64,000 nucleotides of DNA, from contig NZ_CP036261.1 in the NCBI RefSeq assembly GCF_007741475.1, forward strand, positions 2,728,001 through 2,792,000, given 5' to 3'. Position 1 is the stretch's first letter. Each line of letters starts with the position of its first letter. Of the stretch, positions 29,801-42,311 are shown in pieces. The translations under genes were made by a program, and so were the position numbers. The notes below the pieces were generated by a model. It was given only the letters and a program-made list of their open reading frames with translations. It made no database searches and was not told where the DNA came from. Origin of the DNA: Rosistilla ulvae (GTDB lineage: Bacteria > Planctomycetota > Planctomycetia > Pirellulales > Pirellulaceae).

Positions 29801-29906
29801 CGGGAAGGCTCCCGTTCCCGATACGCTCGACACCGGGGAACTGGCCGCTTGGATCAGCGTGGCCCGCGTGCTGTTAAACCTCAACGAAACAATCACTCGG
29901 TATTAG
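26862..29906 (+). CDS. PSCyt1 / DUF1549 / DUF1553 cytochrome-like protein
   Basis: The 1014-residue protein has an N-terminal signal (hydrophobic FFLCIAVLLAAAEV at about 21-35), a haem motif CFACH (56-60) in the PSCyt1 domain, a DUF1549 domain (about 155-370) with a second CxxCH (GCAQCHDHKYDP), a central beta-rich insert (about 425-590) and a C-terminal DUF1553 domain (from about 690). The PNRTPLQALTLLNDP-like segment near the end (RSNTPLQALTLLNDP) is typical. It should be periplasmic. It is followed after 10 bp by its DUF1501 partner. The function of these pairs is unproven; this copy lacks the coiled coil of the one at 5854-9159. Confidence 0.93.
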   Translation: MNIRSLCQKSLRRGIPHCRWFFLCIAVLLAAAEVRSAEPQPISFNRDIRPILSDRCFACHGPDAETVAGGLRLDVREQAVAAAIVPGDAATSEVIERVLSEDDDLRMPPAALHKPLDESQIALLKRWIDEGAEYEVHWAYTPLRRPELPPLQDDNWGINAIDSWIAARLAEVGVEPSPAADPVTLVRRLALDLTGMPPTRAQAEQFVSNPANEAYEQLIDQLLDSPRFGERMAIYWLDLVRYADTVGYHGDQDVSMSPYRDYVINAFNRNLPYDQFVREQLAGDLLPNPTLDQIVASGYNRLNQTTEEGGAQPKEYLAIYFADRVRNVSQVFMGATVGCAQCHDHKYDPYTAKDFYALGAFFADLQEQGKYGARQRPPQIPVPTTEESQQLAALDQQVDRAQQDLAELQSSLLAGQAEWEAAALETAEEPNEGVEIWLDDQPPTATLSGDWNAVTGATGPVQSGEVAWKQVANKLTQHYFINAKQTITIQAKTRLFGWVYLDPETPPVAIMLQWNDGDWNHRAVWGSDAISYGRNNPKQISLAYRRQGKLPETGKWIRLEVDAADVGFKPGDVVNGMAFTQFDGTAYWDSAGTRITDALAPDLVAALRTPADSRSDEQTKQLREHYLATHPAHIEQSVKVDRATAARNGFAKTITTTPISKSVTPRPIKILHRGNWMDELGEVVEPAIPEFLGTLETEGRATRLDLANWMCEPENVSTARTMVNRLWYLMFGRGICSSVDDFGGQGTFPSHPELLDYLAVEFVDSGWDIKQMLRMIARSATYRQSSKPSAALRAQDPYNDLFARQGRFRISAEMVRDTNLMISGLLVEKVGGPSSKPYQPAGYYAQLNFPRRTYVADDGPDQYRRGVYTHWQRTFLHPMLKAFDAPSREECTAMRSRSNTPLQALTLLNDPSFVEAARAFAVRIMRESDGAVADRIDWAYRQTVLRDADPFVRQELEKLYASHYEHFAGNLDQAQQMVAHGKAPVPDTLDTGELAAWISVARVLLNLNETITRY

Positions 29907-29916
29907 AGTCGAAGCT

Positions 29917-31320
29917 ATGAACCATCCTTTCCGTTCCAACGACAATATGCTGGCTCGCCGAACGTTTTTGCGTCGCGTTGGCCTCGGCTCAGTCGCGCTG
30001 GCATCGTTGCTCGATAGCGACGCCGGCGCGGCGACGCTGGCAGACGTGCCTCACCATCGGCCAAGGATCAAACGGGTGATCCATCTATGCATGGCGGGTG
30101 GACCGAGCCATCTGGAAACGTTTGACAACAAACCGGAACTTGCGCGACTCGACGGCCAGCCGATGCCGGAGTCGTTGACCGCGGGACAGCCGATCGCTCA
30201 GCTGCAAAACCGGGCGCTCAAGGTGATGGGGCCCCAACATCCGTTTGTCCGGCAGGGGAAATCGGGGCTGGAGATGACGTCGATTTTCAAGCACATGGGG
30301 AAACTGGCAGACGAGATGTGCGTGATCAAATCGATGCACACCGAACAGATCAACCACGACCCGGCTCATACATTCTTCAACACCGGCACGGCGATCAGCG
30401 GTCGACCGTCGATGGGATCGTGGGTGCTGTATGGCCTTGGTGCGGAAACGCAGAACCTGCCCGGCTACATCGTGTTGACTAGCGAAGGAGGAGGTCAATC
30501 GCAACCGATCAGTTCCCGGCAGTGGCATTCCGGTTTTCTACCGAGCCAGCACCAGGGAGTGCAGCTGCACGCGACGGGGAACCCGGTTCATTACGTCGGC
30601 AATCCGGCGGGTGTTGGACCGAGCCAACAGAAAGAGATCGTCGACGCGATCGCGCGGATCGATTCACATCGCAACGAGGTCTTGGACGATCCCGAGATTG
30701 CGACGCGGATCAAGACCTACGAGATGGCGTTCCGGATGCAAGCATCGGTCCCCGAATTGACCGACATGTCGGACGAATCCCAGAAGACGATCGAGATGTA
30801 CGGCTGCACGCCCGGCGATGGATCGTTTGGCAGCAATTGTTTGTTGGCTCGCCGTTTGGCCGAGCGCGGCGTCCGCTTTATCCAACTGTATCATCGCGGC
30901 TGGGACCATCACGGCGGAGTGAAAGCGGGAGTTGCCAAGACGGCATCGCTTGTCGATCAAGGGACAACGGCGCTTGTGCAAGATCTGAAGCAGCGTGGAA
31001 TGTTGGACGAGACGCTGATCGTATGGGGAGGCGAATTCGGCCGAACACCGATGGCGCAGGGAAGTGGCCGCGATCATCACATCAAAGGCTTTTCGATCTG
31101 GCTGGCCGGCGGCGGTGTCCGCGGCGGAACAACTTACGGCGCGACCGACGACTTCGGATACAACGCAGTCGAGAACAAAGTCCACGTCCGCGACTTCCAC
31201 GCTACGATGCTGCACATGTTAGGAATCGATCACCACCGCTTCACCTACAAATTCCAAGGCCTCGACTTCAAACTGACAGGCGTCGAAGAAGCCCATGTCG
31301 TGAAAGACATTTTGAGTTGA
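29917..31320 (+). CDS. DUF1501 protein, Tat-exported
   Basis: The 467-residue product has a Tat signal (LARRTFLRRVGLGSVALASLL). It then shows the DUF1501 core: HLCMAGGPSHLETFDNKP, GQPMPESLTAG, IVWGGEFGRTPMAQGSGRDHH and a C-terminal MLHMLGIDHHRFTYKFQGLD, the usual end of this family. It starts 10 bp after the PSCyt/DUF1553 gene and is certainly co-transcribed. It should act in the periplasm. Compared with the DUF1501 at 4375 it belongs to the subgroup with a GPQHPFVRQGKSG loop. Substrate unknown. Confidence 0.94.
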   Translation: MNHPFRSNDNMLARRTFLRRVGLGSVALASLLDSDAGAATLADVPHHRPRIKRVIHLCMAGGPSHLETFDNKPELARLDGQPMPESLTAGQPIAQLQNRALKVMGPQHPFVRQGKSGLEMTSIFKHMGKLADEMCVIKSMHTEQINHDPAHTFFNTGTAISGRPSMGSWVLYGLGAETQNLPGYIVLTSEGGGQSQPISSRQWHSGFLPSQHQGVQLHATGNPVHYVGNPAGVGPSQQKEIVDAIARIDSHRNEVLDDPEIATRIKTYEMAFRMQASVPELTDMSDESQKTIEMYGCTPGDGSFGSNCLLARRLAERGVRFIQLYHRGWDHHGGVKAGVAKTASLVDQGTTALVQDLKQRGMLDETLIVWGGEFGRTPMAQGSGRDHHIKGFSIWLAGGGVRGGTTYGATDDFGYNAVENKVHVRDFHATMLHMLGIDHHRFTYKFQGLDFKLTGVEEAHVVKDILS

Positions 31321-31374
31321 CGCCGCTGCGTTTGTTACTGCCGGGTTCAGAACTCGGTTTCGTTTGCAGCGGGG

Positions 31375-31430
31375 GATCTAAGCAGAATGATCTAAGCAGA
31401 ATGATCTAAGCAGAATGATCTAAGCAGAAT
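31375..31430. repeat. four perfect 14-bp tandem repeats
   Basis: GATCTAAGCAGAAT occurs four times without change (31375-31388, 31389-31402, 31403-31416, 31417-31430). It runs directly into the longer array and shares its GCAGAATGAT core, so it looks like slippage expansion at the array edge. Confidence 0.95.
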
Positions 31431-31925
31431 GATTGCTGGCAGAATGATTGGCCGCGCATTATTATTCTGCCCCGATCATTCTGCCAATCTAAAAATTGGC
31501 TCATTCAGATGTTCTAAAATCCCTGCTGCAAAAATCACTTTCGCCCAGATGCCCAGGACAGAGCGTACGCTGGCAGAATGATTGCTGGCAGAATGATTCG
31601 CCGCGCATTAATTATTCTGCCCTCATCATTCTGCCAATCTTAAAATTGTTTCCTTCAAATGTTCTGAAATCCCTTCTGCAAATAACTCTCCGTCAGATGC
31701 CCCGGACAGAGCGTACGCTGGCAGAATGATTCGCTGGCAGAATGATTCGCCGCGCATTATTATTCTGCCCTCATCATTCTGCCAATCTTAAAATTGTTTC
31801 CTTCAAAGGTTCTGAAATCCCTTCTGCAAATAACTCTCCGCCAGATGCCCCGGACAGAGCGAACGTTGGCAGAATGATTTGTCGCGCATCATTATTCTGC
31901 CCCCATCATTCTGCCAATCTTAACA
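31431..31925. repeat. tandem array of 132-150-bp units with GGCAGAATGAT hairpins
   Basis: Four imperfect copies with the CTGCCAATCT anchor at 31481, 31631, 31779 and 31911 (periods 150, 148 and 132). Each copy includes GGCAGAATGAT paired with ATCATTCTGCC around a CCGCGCATTA centre, and a shared TTGTTTCCTTCAAATGTTCT to CCCGGACAGAG stretch between hairpins. The array lies between the DUF1501 stop and the catalase-peroxidase stop. Confidence 0.92.
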
Positions 31926-31991
31926 CTGCGACATCAAACTTTTTCAGAACTACCCAGCACGTATAACAAGCTGCCAACTGCGAGAGCTAAG

Positions 31992-32031
31992 TCAAAATAA
32001 AAACGGTCCGCGCACGTGGCGCGGACCGTTT
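31992..32031 (-). terminator. rho-independent terminator of the catalase-peroxidase gene
   Basis: A perfect 13-bp stem (AAACGGTCCGCGC at 32001-32013 and its complement at 32019-32031) with a 5-nt loop. On the minus strand it follows the katG stop by 14 nt and is trailed by TTTTTATTTTGAC, a good U-rich tract. Confidence 0.85.
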
Positions 32032-32045
32032 GCGATCGGGAACGT

Positions 32046-34794
<2,749 letters not shown>

Positions 34795-36366
34795 ATGCAT
34801 CTGCCGATCGACGATCGCTTCATCCATGAACTGCCCGCTGATCCCGATCGTTCCAACCGGCGACGTCAAGTTCATCAGGCCGCGTTTTCGTACGTCACGC
34901 CGCGCGTGCCATCGAAGCCACAGCTGCTGCACGCCGCCCCCGACGTTGCCGCAATGATCGGATTAAATGCCGACGATATACAGTCGGAGATGTTTGCCCG
35001 CGTCTTCAGCGGGGCTGTGGTTCCCGACGGAGCCGATCCGTATGCGATGTGTTACGGCGGGCATCAGTTTGGATCGTGGGCGGGGCAGTTGGGAGACGGC
35101 CGGGCGATCAACATCGCGGAGGTGAAGCACGATGACCGACACTGGATGTTGCAGTTGAAAGGGGCCGGCGAAACGCCGTACTCTCGGACCGCCGACGGTC
35201 TGGCGGTGCTGCGGTCGTCGCTTCGCGAGCATCTGTGCAGCGAAGCGATGTACCACTTGGGCGTCGCGACGACGCGATCGTTGTCGTTGATCACAACCGG
35301 CGACGCGGTGCTGCGCGATGTAATGTACGACGGTCATCCGGAGTATGAACCGGGCGCCGTCGTCTGCCGCGTCGCACCTAGCTTCATTCGCTTCGGAAGC
35401 TTCCAAATCCTGGCGTCGCGTGGCGAACACGATCTATTGCGTCAATTGGCCGATTACACGATCCAACATTACTTTCCCGAGATCGCTACGGGCGAGGCGG
35501 GCTATGTCGAATTCTTCCGTCAAGTCACTCAGCGGACCTTGGCGATGATCATCGATTGGCAGCGAGTCGGTTTCGTCCACGGAGTGATGAATACCGACAA
35601 CATGTCGATCCATGGTGCGACGATCGATTACGGACCCTACGGTTGGCTGGAGGGTTACGATCACGCCTGGACTCCCAACACGACCGATCGCCAACAACGG
35701 CGCTATCGCTACGGCAACCAGCCGCAGATCGCCCTCTGGAACCTCGCTCAGCTGGCCAGCGCGCTTGTGCCGTTGGTCGGCGATGCGGAACCGTTGCGCG
35801 AGGTATTGGCGGAATTTCAAACGGCGTTTCCGGTCCAATACGCTGCGATGATGGCGGCAAAACTGGGCCTGGATGAACCGATCGATGGCGACGAAACGCT
35901 GTTCGAAGACCTGGAACAACTGCTGCATTTGACCGAGACCGATATGACGATCTTCTTCCGCCGATTAGCGTCGGTCGGGCGGGAGCACGCGATCGGCGAA
36001 GGGATTGATTTTCTGGAGCCGATCGCCGACGCGTTTTACGCTCCCGCGGAATTATCCGGGGAGGTTTTGGAGCGATGGCGAAGTTGGTTCACCGCGTACG
36101 TGCAGCGTTTGCAAGCGAGCGAGCCGTCCGATGCCGATCGCGCCCGTCGCATGAATGGCGTGAATCCGAAGTACGTGCTACGGAACTACATGGCGCAAAT
36201 GGCGATCGACAAAGCGACCGCCGGCGACGTCTCGTTGATTCACGAACTGTACGAACTGTTGAAGACGCCCTACGCCGAGCAACCGGAGCACGAAAACTGG
36301 TTTGCCAAGCGGCCCGACTGGGCCCGCGATAAGGTCGGATGTTCGATGCTTTCGTGCAGTTCGTAG
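34795..36366 (+). CDS. selO: SelO/YdiU-family protein adenylyltransferase
   Basis: The Met at 34795 (MHLPIDDRF) was chosen; the 34 codons upstream do not look coding. The 523-residue product has the SelO pseudokinase core: YCGGHQFGSWAGQLGDGRA, LKGAGETPYSRTADG, and HGVMNTDNMSI followed by TIDYGPYGW. The tail ends with CSMLSCSS, the usual Cys form (no selenocysteine) of the redox motif. SelO transfers AMP to Ser, Thr or Tyr of target proteins, with a role in oxidative stress. Being divergent from katG fits that role. Monocistronic as far as can be seen. Confidence 0.95.
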   Translation: MHLPIDDRFIHELPADPDRSNRRRQVHQAAFSYVTPRVPSKPQLLHAAPDVAAMIGLNADDIQSEMFARVFSGAVVPDGADPYAMCYGGHQFGSWAGQLGDGRAINIAEVKHDDRHWMLQLKGAGETPYSRTADGLAVLRSSLREHLCSEAMYHLGVATTRSLSLITTGDAVLRDVMYDGHPEYEPGAVVCRVAPSFIRFGSFQILASRGEHDLLRQLADYTIQHYFPEIATGEAGYVEFFRQVTQRTLAMIIDWQRVGFVHGVMNTDNMSIHGATIDYGPYGWLEGYDHAWTPNTTDRQQRRYRYGNQPQIALWNLAQLASALVPLVGDAEPLREVLAEFQTAFPVQYAAMMAAKLGLDEPIDGDETLFEDLEQLLHLTETDMTIFFRRLASVGREHAIGEGIDFLEPIADAFYAPAELSGEVLERWRSWFTAYVQRLQASEPSDADRARRMNGVNPKYVLRNYMAQMAIDKATAGDVSLIHELYELLKTPYAEQPEHENWFAKRPDWARDKVGCSMLSCSS

Positions 36367-36413
36367 TTCCGTCGATTATTCGCAGCTCCGAGGGGGGCGA
36401 CGCTATCGGATCG

Positions 36414-38516
<2,103 letters not shown>

Positions 38517-38592
38517 GACGATCCCCCACGTAGCCGATTTTTGAATCTTCCCATTCTCACCCACAACGTACCCCTTGCCCAGCCGGGCAATA

Positions 38593-38751
38593 ACAGGTCG
38601 CGGAGCTATTCAGTGTTTCAATTTAGGCCTTCTTGGTAACCCGATGCGTAAGCTGAGGCGCCGTGTGAATTCCTCGCTTACGCTGCGGGTTACCATTTCC
38701 TGCAACGCTGCAGTTTGAAAAAGTGATTAGCCCCGATACAGGTCGCGGAGC
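38593..38751. repeat. imperfect long inverted repeat flanked by 14-bp direct repeats
   Basis: Arms at 38634-38658 and 38672-38695 (TGGTAACCCGATGCGTAAGC and its near complement, with single-base gaps) surround a 13-nt centre. ACAGGTCGCGGAGC occurs at 38593-38606 and again at 38738-38751, on either side. It resembles the dispersed hairpin repeats of this group. The rest of the 463-bp gap upstream of uvrB has no gene. Confidence 0.7.
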
Positions 38752-38898
38752 GATGGCGTCGGGCCGGTAGGAGCATCGGACACAACGTGACCTGTTGCTT
38801 CGCCCACGCCATCGGTGGGGGCGATCGTGTGATCGCGAGGCCGAGAAGTCGCGGTGGTGTTATTGAGGCGGGGCGACGAAGTGAGCGATCTGCGCACG

Positions 38899-38932
38899 AA
38901 AAAAACGGTTCGAGCAGAGCGAACCGTTTTTT
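38899..38932. terminator. bidirectional rho-independent terminator
   Basis: A-tract, ACGGTTCG stem (38905-38912), 7-nt loop, CGAACCGT (38920-38927) and a T-tract, symmetrical so that it works on both strands. On the minus strand it follows the small basic protein gene by about 50 nt. Confidence 0.85.
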
Positions 38933-38979
38933 GTATGTTGGATTGGGGCCGAAGGAGGGGCCCTTGCAAAGGCGGAAGA

Positions 38980-39186
38980 CTACTTCTTCTTGTCGTCTTC
39001 TTTCTTGACCTTCTTCTTTTTCTTCAGCGAAACCTTCTGCACGCGGACTTTGGGCATGCCCACGACATTCGAGTCATCCGTCCACTTGTCGAGTTCTTGC
39101 AACCGCGAGATACGTTCGGCACGGGTGAGAACATTGCGACTCTTGATCGCTCCGGCCTGAACCTTCAGGCTTTTATCCATTGTCAT
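38980..39186 (-). CDS. small basic protein (TIGR04137-like)
   Basis: About 68 residues. The sequence DKSLKV..SRNVLTRAERISRLQELDKW, then GMPKVRVQKVSLKKKKK and a Lys/Asp tail, fits the short basic protein family shared by Planctomycetes, Verrucomicrobia and Chlamydiae. The family is thought to be nucleic-acid- or ribosome-associated because of its charge and conservation, but its role is not established. Start choice: ATG at 39186 or 39180; a GTG at 39198 is also open. No Shine-Dalgarno site is seen. It has its own terminator and looks like a highly expressed single gene. Confidence 0.85.
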   Translation of the reverse strand: MTMDKSLKVQAGAIKSRNVLTRAERISRLQELDKWTDDSNVVGMPKVRVQKVSLKKKKKVKKEDDKKK

Positions 39187-39511
39187 GGGAGGTGACACTC
39201 CGACGTTTTAAATGCAGGTTAAAATTTAGTTTACGGGTTTCGCGATCGCTTTTGCGCTGCGCTCTGGGGGATAATCTATGGGGATATTACGGAAATAACA
39301 ACCTCAACGCAGCAATTGCTGGCGAGAATTTGTGTCAGGGCTAGCGAATCCACCCTGCCCCTCCTAAAATACCCAAATGTTTTGTGCCCCGAGCCAGGGA
39401 TTTGCCGCGGATGCAATGATCGCATCGCGACGAATTCCGTTCAAATTGGCCTTCGCCTAGAGTTTGTTGCACCTAGCATCGGTTCTCCCACCTTCGATTC
39501 ACGATAATTTT
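39187..39511. other. 325-bp divergent intergenic region
   Basis: Contains the promoters of the small basic protein (minus) and the short membrane protein (plus). An A/T-rich stretch at about 39270-39300 (GGATAATCTATGGGGATATTACGG) is the likeliest promoter area. No gene or stable hairpin was recognised. Confidence 0.4.
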
Positions 39512-39736
39512 ATGACGGATTCACAGAAGGATCTTGTGCTTCATCTTCTTCAGCAAGGCAATTGGCATGATGCCGTTGTTGCATGTTGCGAAGAAACCGG
39601 GGCCGACGTCGAGACCGCTCGATTGGCGGTACGCCAGTTGGCGAGCGAACATCGGCTGAATCCGCCCCGCAAATGGTGGCTGCTCGCCCTGATGATGTTG
39701 ATGACATCAATCCTGACGGCGTACGTTCTCGTCTAG
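39512..39736 (+). CDS. small C-tail-anchored membrane protein, unknown function
   Basis: The start is the Met at 39512 (MTDSQKDLVL) since the 16 codons before it are not protein-like. The 74-residue product has a soluble helical part (LHLLQQGNWHDAVVACCEETGADVETARLAVRQLA) that looks like a short helical-bundle or HTH-like unit, and one C-terminal membrane helix (KWWLLALMMLMTSILTAYVLV). The topology would put the helical part in the cytoplasm. No family is recognised with confidence. Confidence 0.6.
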   Translation: MTDSQKDLVLHLLQQGNWHDAVVACCEETGADVETARLAVRQLASEHRLNPPRKWWLLALMMLMTSILTAYVLV

Positions 39737-39781
39737 CTAGCGTTGGTCGGTTCCGTCACTCGGTTCCGTTTGCAGCCACTG

Positions 39782-40321
39782 TTAAGCCGAAGGATCGATC
39801 TCGAACAGCGATCGACCACTCTCCCGATCGAGCAACCAGCGTTTGGTATCGATCCCCCCGTCAGCTGAAAATCCGGTCAACCGACCGCTGCTGCCAACGA
39901 TGCGGTGGCACGGGATCACGATCGGAATCCGGTTACGGGCCATCGCCTGACCCACGGCGCGGGCCGCGGCGGGACGTCCGGCGCGGCGGGCGAGTTCTTT
40001 GTAGCTGATCGTCGCTCCTGGCGGCACTTCGCGGCAGGCGCGGTAGACAGCGGTGTTGAAGGCTGTCCAGCCGGACGGATCGATCCGGATGTCTGCAAAC
40101 GAAGTCGGATTGCCGGCAAAATAGTCGTCGATCCGAGAGGCGAATCGGCCGGCTTCAGCGGTTGCCGCTGGCTGGGGCGTATTCAGGGCTGCTTGGATCT
40201 TGGGGGAGGTCGCGTCGGCAAACAGCTCGACGCGAAACAAACCCTCCGCAGTCCATTGGTGCAGCAAAACGCCGAGTGGCGTTTTGCAAAGACCTGCAGA
40301 TTCGATCGGTAGCAACTTCAA
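39782..40321 (-). CDS. ogt: methylated-DNA--protein-cysteine methyltransferase
   Basis: The 179-residue product has the Ogt/MGMT active site IPCHRIVG with acceptor C138. It also has the preceding winged-helix region VPPGATISYKELARRAGRP and the C-terminal GFSADGGIDTKRWLLDRE. It repairs O6-alkylguanine in DNA by moving the alkyl group to its own Cys. The only start available in frame is TTG at 40321, since no ATG or GTG lies upstream in the open frame before C138. No Ada-type activator domain is present, so it is the constitutive form. Confidence 0.93.
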   Translation of the reverse strand: MKLLPIESAGLCKTPLGVLLHQWTAEGLFRVELFADATSPKIQAALNTPQPAATAEAGRFASRIDDYFAGNPTSFADIRIDPSGWTAFNTAVYRACREVPPGATISYKELARRAGRPAAARAVGQAMARNRIPIVIPCHRIVGSSGRLTGFSADGGIDTKRWLLDRESGRSLFEIDPSA

Positions 40322-40382
40322 GAGATCCGGGGCTCCGCGGAAGGTATTGGTCCGATCGCGCCAGTTGAGAAAAGATCGACGA

Positions 40383-40413
40383 GGCGGGCCGGTCGTTGGG
40401 ACGGCGGCCCGCC
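40383..40413 (-). terminator. hairpin after the MFS gene
   Basis: GGCGGGCC (40383-40390) and GGCCCGCC (40406-40413) pair with a GC-rich 15-nt loop, 20 nt after the MFS stop on the minus strand. A TCTTTTCTC stretch follows at some distance, so it is a plausible but weak terminator. Confidence 0.4.
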
Positions 40414-40432
40414 GTGCGATCGTCTCGGCTGG

Positions 40433-42028
40433 TTACGCTTCCATCGGTCCTTCGATACCACCGCTCAATTTTTCGGCGTCGTCGATGTGAACCGCACGGT
40501 AGCCACCGGTCGCTTTGAAGCCGAGGATCAGCAGCAAGTAGAGGACAGCCATGATCGTTGGGACCGCAGCGGTCAACAGTAACGCCATCCGGCCACCAGC
40601 CAGCGTCGCTGCACTGACGGGAGCTTTGTCTTCGCTAGCGTACGGTTTTGCCGTTTTCCACCAAGCGGCCAATTTATTGTAGTTCTCATCGGTCTCGCCA
40701 TCGGCCGCCAATGCTTCACCAACGGCCGCCAATTCCTTGCCTTGGTCTCCCAAAACGCCAACTTTCGCACCGTCGAGACCCTTGATCTTGGGAAGGAACA
40801 GGAAACCTTCGGGGGTTTCAACCGAATAGCGTTCGTAGGTCGGTTCGGCGTTGTCGCGGAGATCTTGGGAAGCGTAGTAGTCCTGCTTGTAACCGATCGC
40901 TGGACCGCCGATCAAACCGGCCGACAACATGCCGACGCCACCCATCAGACCGATCGCGACAGCACCTCCCTTGGGGAAGCGTTCCGAACCAACGGCCAAC
41001 ATCGTCGGCCACAAGAAGGTTTTGCCACACGCGTAAACGGTCGCGGCCAGGACGCACATCATCACCGACGTGGCAGTTCCCAGCAGGGTCAGTCCTATAG
41101 CGCCCAGGATACTGCTGACAAACAGCAGCCCCAGCGGCGAGATTCGGTGAACGATCGGGCCGGCGACAAATCGCAGCGCGAACATCAGGCTGGACGTGTA
41201 GACGAACAGCATCAAACCCTTTTGGGGATCGTTCATGATCGAACCGGTGATCTTAGAGATCCACGAATCGGTTCCCAGTTCGACATAGCCGACCAGGGCG
41301 TGCAGGACCAACAGGATGAAGAACAACGGCGTGACGACCGAAGCGAGCATCTGGCCGGTGGAAACGCCCGCGGCAGCGGCTTCGGACTTCGGAAAACGTT
41401 GCCCCAGCAGCATCATGCCGTACATGATCACCGGGACCAGGAACAACGACATCTGAATCTTCCAATCGACAGCGGCTTTCAGGATCGTCCCGTCGGTGTC
41501 GACTTTGGCCGCCATGAAGGCCGACGCCAAACCGCCGATCACCAAACCGGCCGGCCAGCCCGCGTGCAGGATGTTCAAGTAGTGTGTTTTGGATTTGGGG
41601 AACAGCGTGGCGGTCAACGGATTGACGACCGCTTCGCAAACCCCGTTGCCGACGGCAAAGATGAACATGCCCCAGAACAGGCACTGGAACGCCGCGTCTT
41701 TACCCCCCGCTTCAAAGGCAGCCGGGGCGGCCAGCGTGATCACGGCCGAGATGAAGTGAAGGACAAACGCACCGGTCATCAATTTGCCGTATCCGATCGC
41801 GTCGGCGAACAGACTGGTGACGATGATCACCACGCCAAAACCGGTCAGACCACCACCGGTGATCGTTCCCAGTTCGGTCATCGTAAAGCCAAAGTCTTCG
41901 GCCCATTGCCCCAAGATGCCACCGCGGACCGAAAAGCCCACACCGGCAGCCAGGATCGCCATGAAGCCTGCCCACAGCAGCCGTTTTGCGTTGGGGGCCG
42001 CCGCCGCTGAGTCCGAATCGTTCGACAT
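40433..42028 (-). CDS. MFS transporter with large loop near the C-terminus
   Basis: The 531-residue protein has about twelve membrane helices with an early GFSVRGGILGQWAEDFGFTMTELG segment and an MFS-like second half (FVYTSSLMFALRFVAGPI). Between helices near the end there is about 110 residues of soluble sequence (from GYKQDYYASQDLRDN to SEDKAPVSAATLAGG), unlike the compact standard MFS. This fits a planctomycete MFS group that is often annotated as sugar or nucleoside permease. Inner membrane; substrate unknown. It has no partner genes on the same strand. Confidence 0.88.
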   Translation of the reverse strand: MSNDSDSAAAAPNAKRLLWAGFMAILAAGVGFSVRGGILGQWAEDFGFTMTELGTITGGGLTGFGVVIIVTSLFADAIGYGKLMTGAFVLHFISAVITLAAPAAFEAGGKDAAFQCLFWGMFIFAVGNGVCEAVVNPLTATLFPKSKTHYLNILHAGWPAGLVIGGLASAFMAAKVDTDGTILKAAVDWKIQMSLFLVPVIMYGMMLLGQRFPKSEAAAAGVSTGQMLASVVTPLFFILLVLHALVGYVELGTDSWISKITGSIMNDPQKGLMLFVYTSSLMFALRFVAGPIVHRISPLGLLFVSSILGAIGLTLLGTATSVMMCVLAATVYACGKTFLWPTMLAVGSERFPKGGAVAIGLMGGVGMLSAGLIGGPAIGYKQDYYASQDLRDNAEPTYERYSVETPEGFLFLPKIKGLDGAKVGVLGDQGKELAAVGEALAADGETDENYNKLAAWWKTAKPYASEDKAPVSAATLAGGRMALLLTAAVPTIMAVLYLLLILGFKATGGYRAVHIDDAEKLSGGIEGPMEA

Positions 42029-42311
42029 TTGTTAAATTCCGTGGAAAGGAGGAATGCTTTTGAAGAAGCCTGGGGTTGTGGTGCAAATGCTGCCATTGTC
42101 AAGCCGCCACGTCAAGTTGGCTGCTCGCCTTGCCCAGTCGATAATTTTTCCCAAATCGGTCCGTCGCGTCGCGATCACTCGGGGGACGCCAAGCGCAGAC
42201 GCGATCGAAGCCTGCTATTATGCTTACTGCATCGCGTTTGCCAACGATTTTCCGCTCGCCTGCGGCGGAGGTTGGCCGTTTCCCACCCACTCCTTGCTCT
42301 GGAGAAAATCC

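Noticed and set aside
42054-42311. 86-codon N-terminal extension of the glutathione peroxidase gene
   Set aside because: The AGGAGG before ATG 42054 is only one base away, too close, and the extension would hide a clear signal peptide that begins at GTG 42312.
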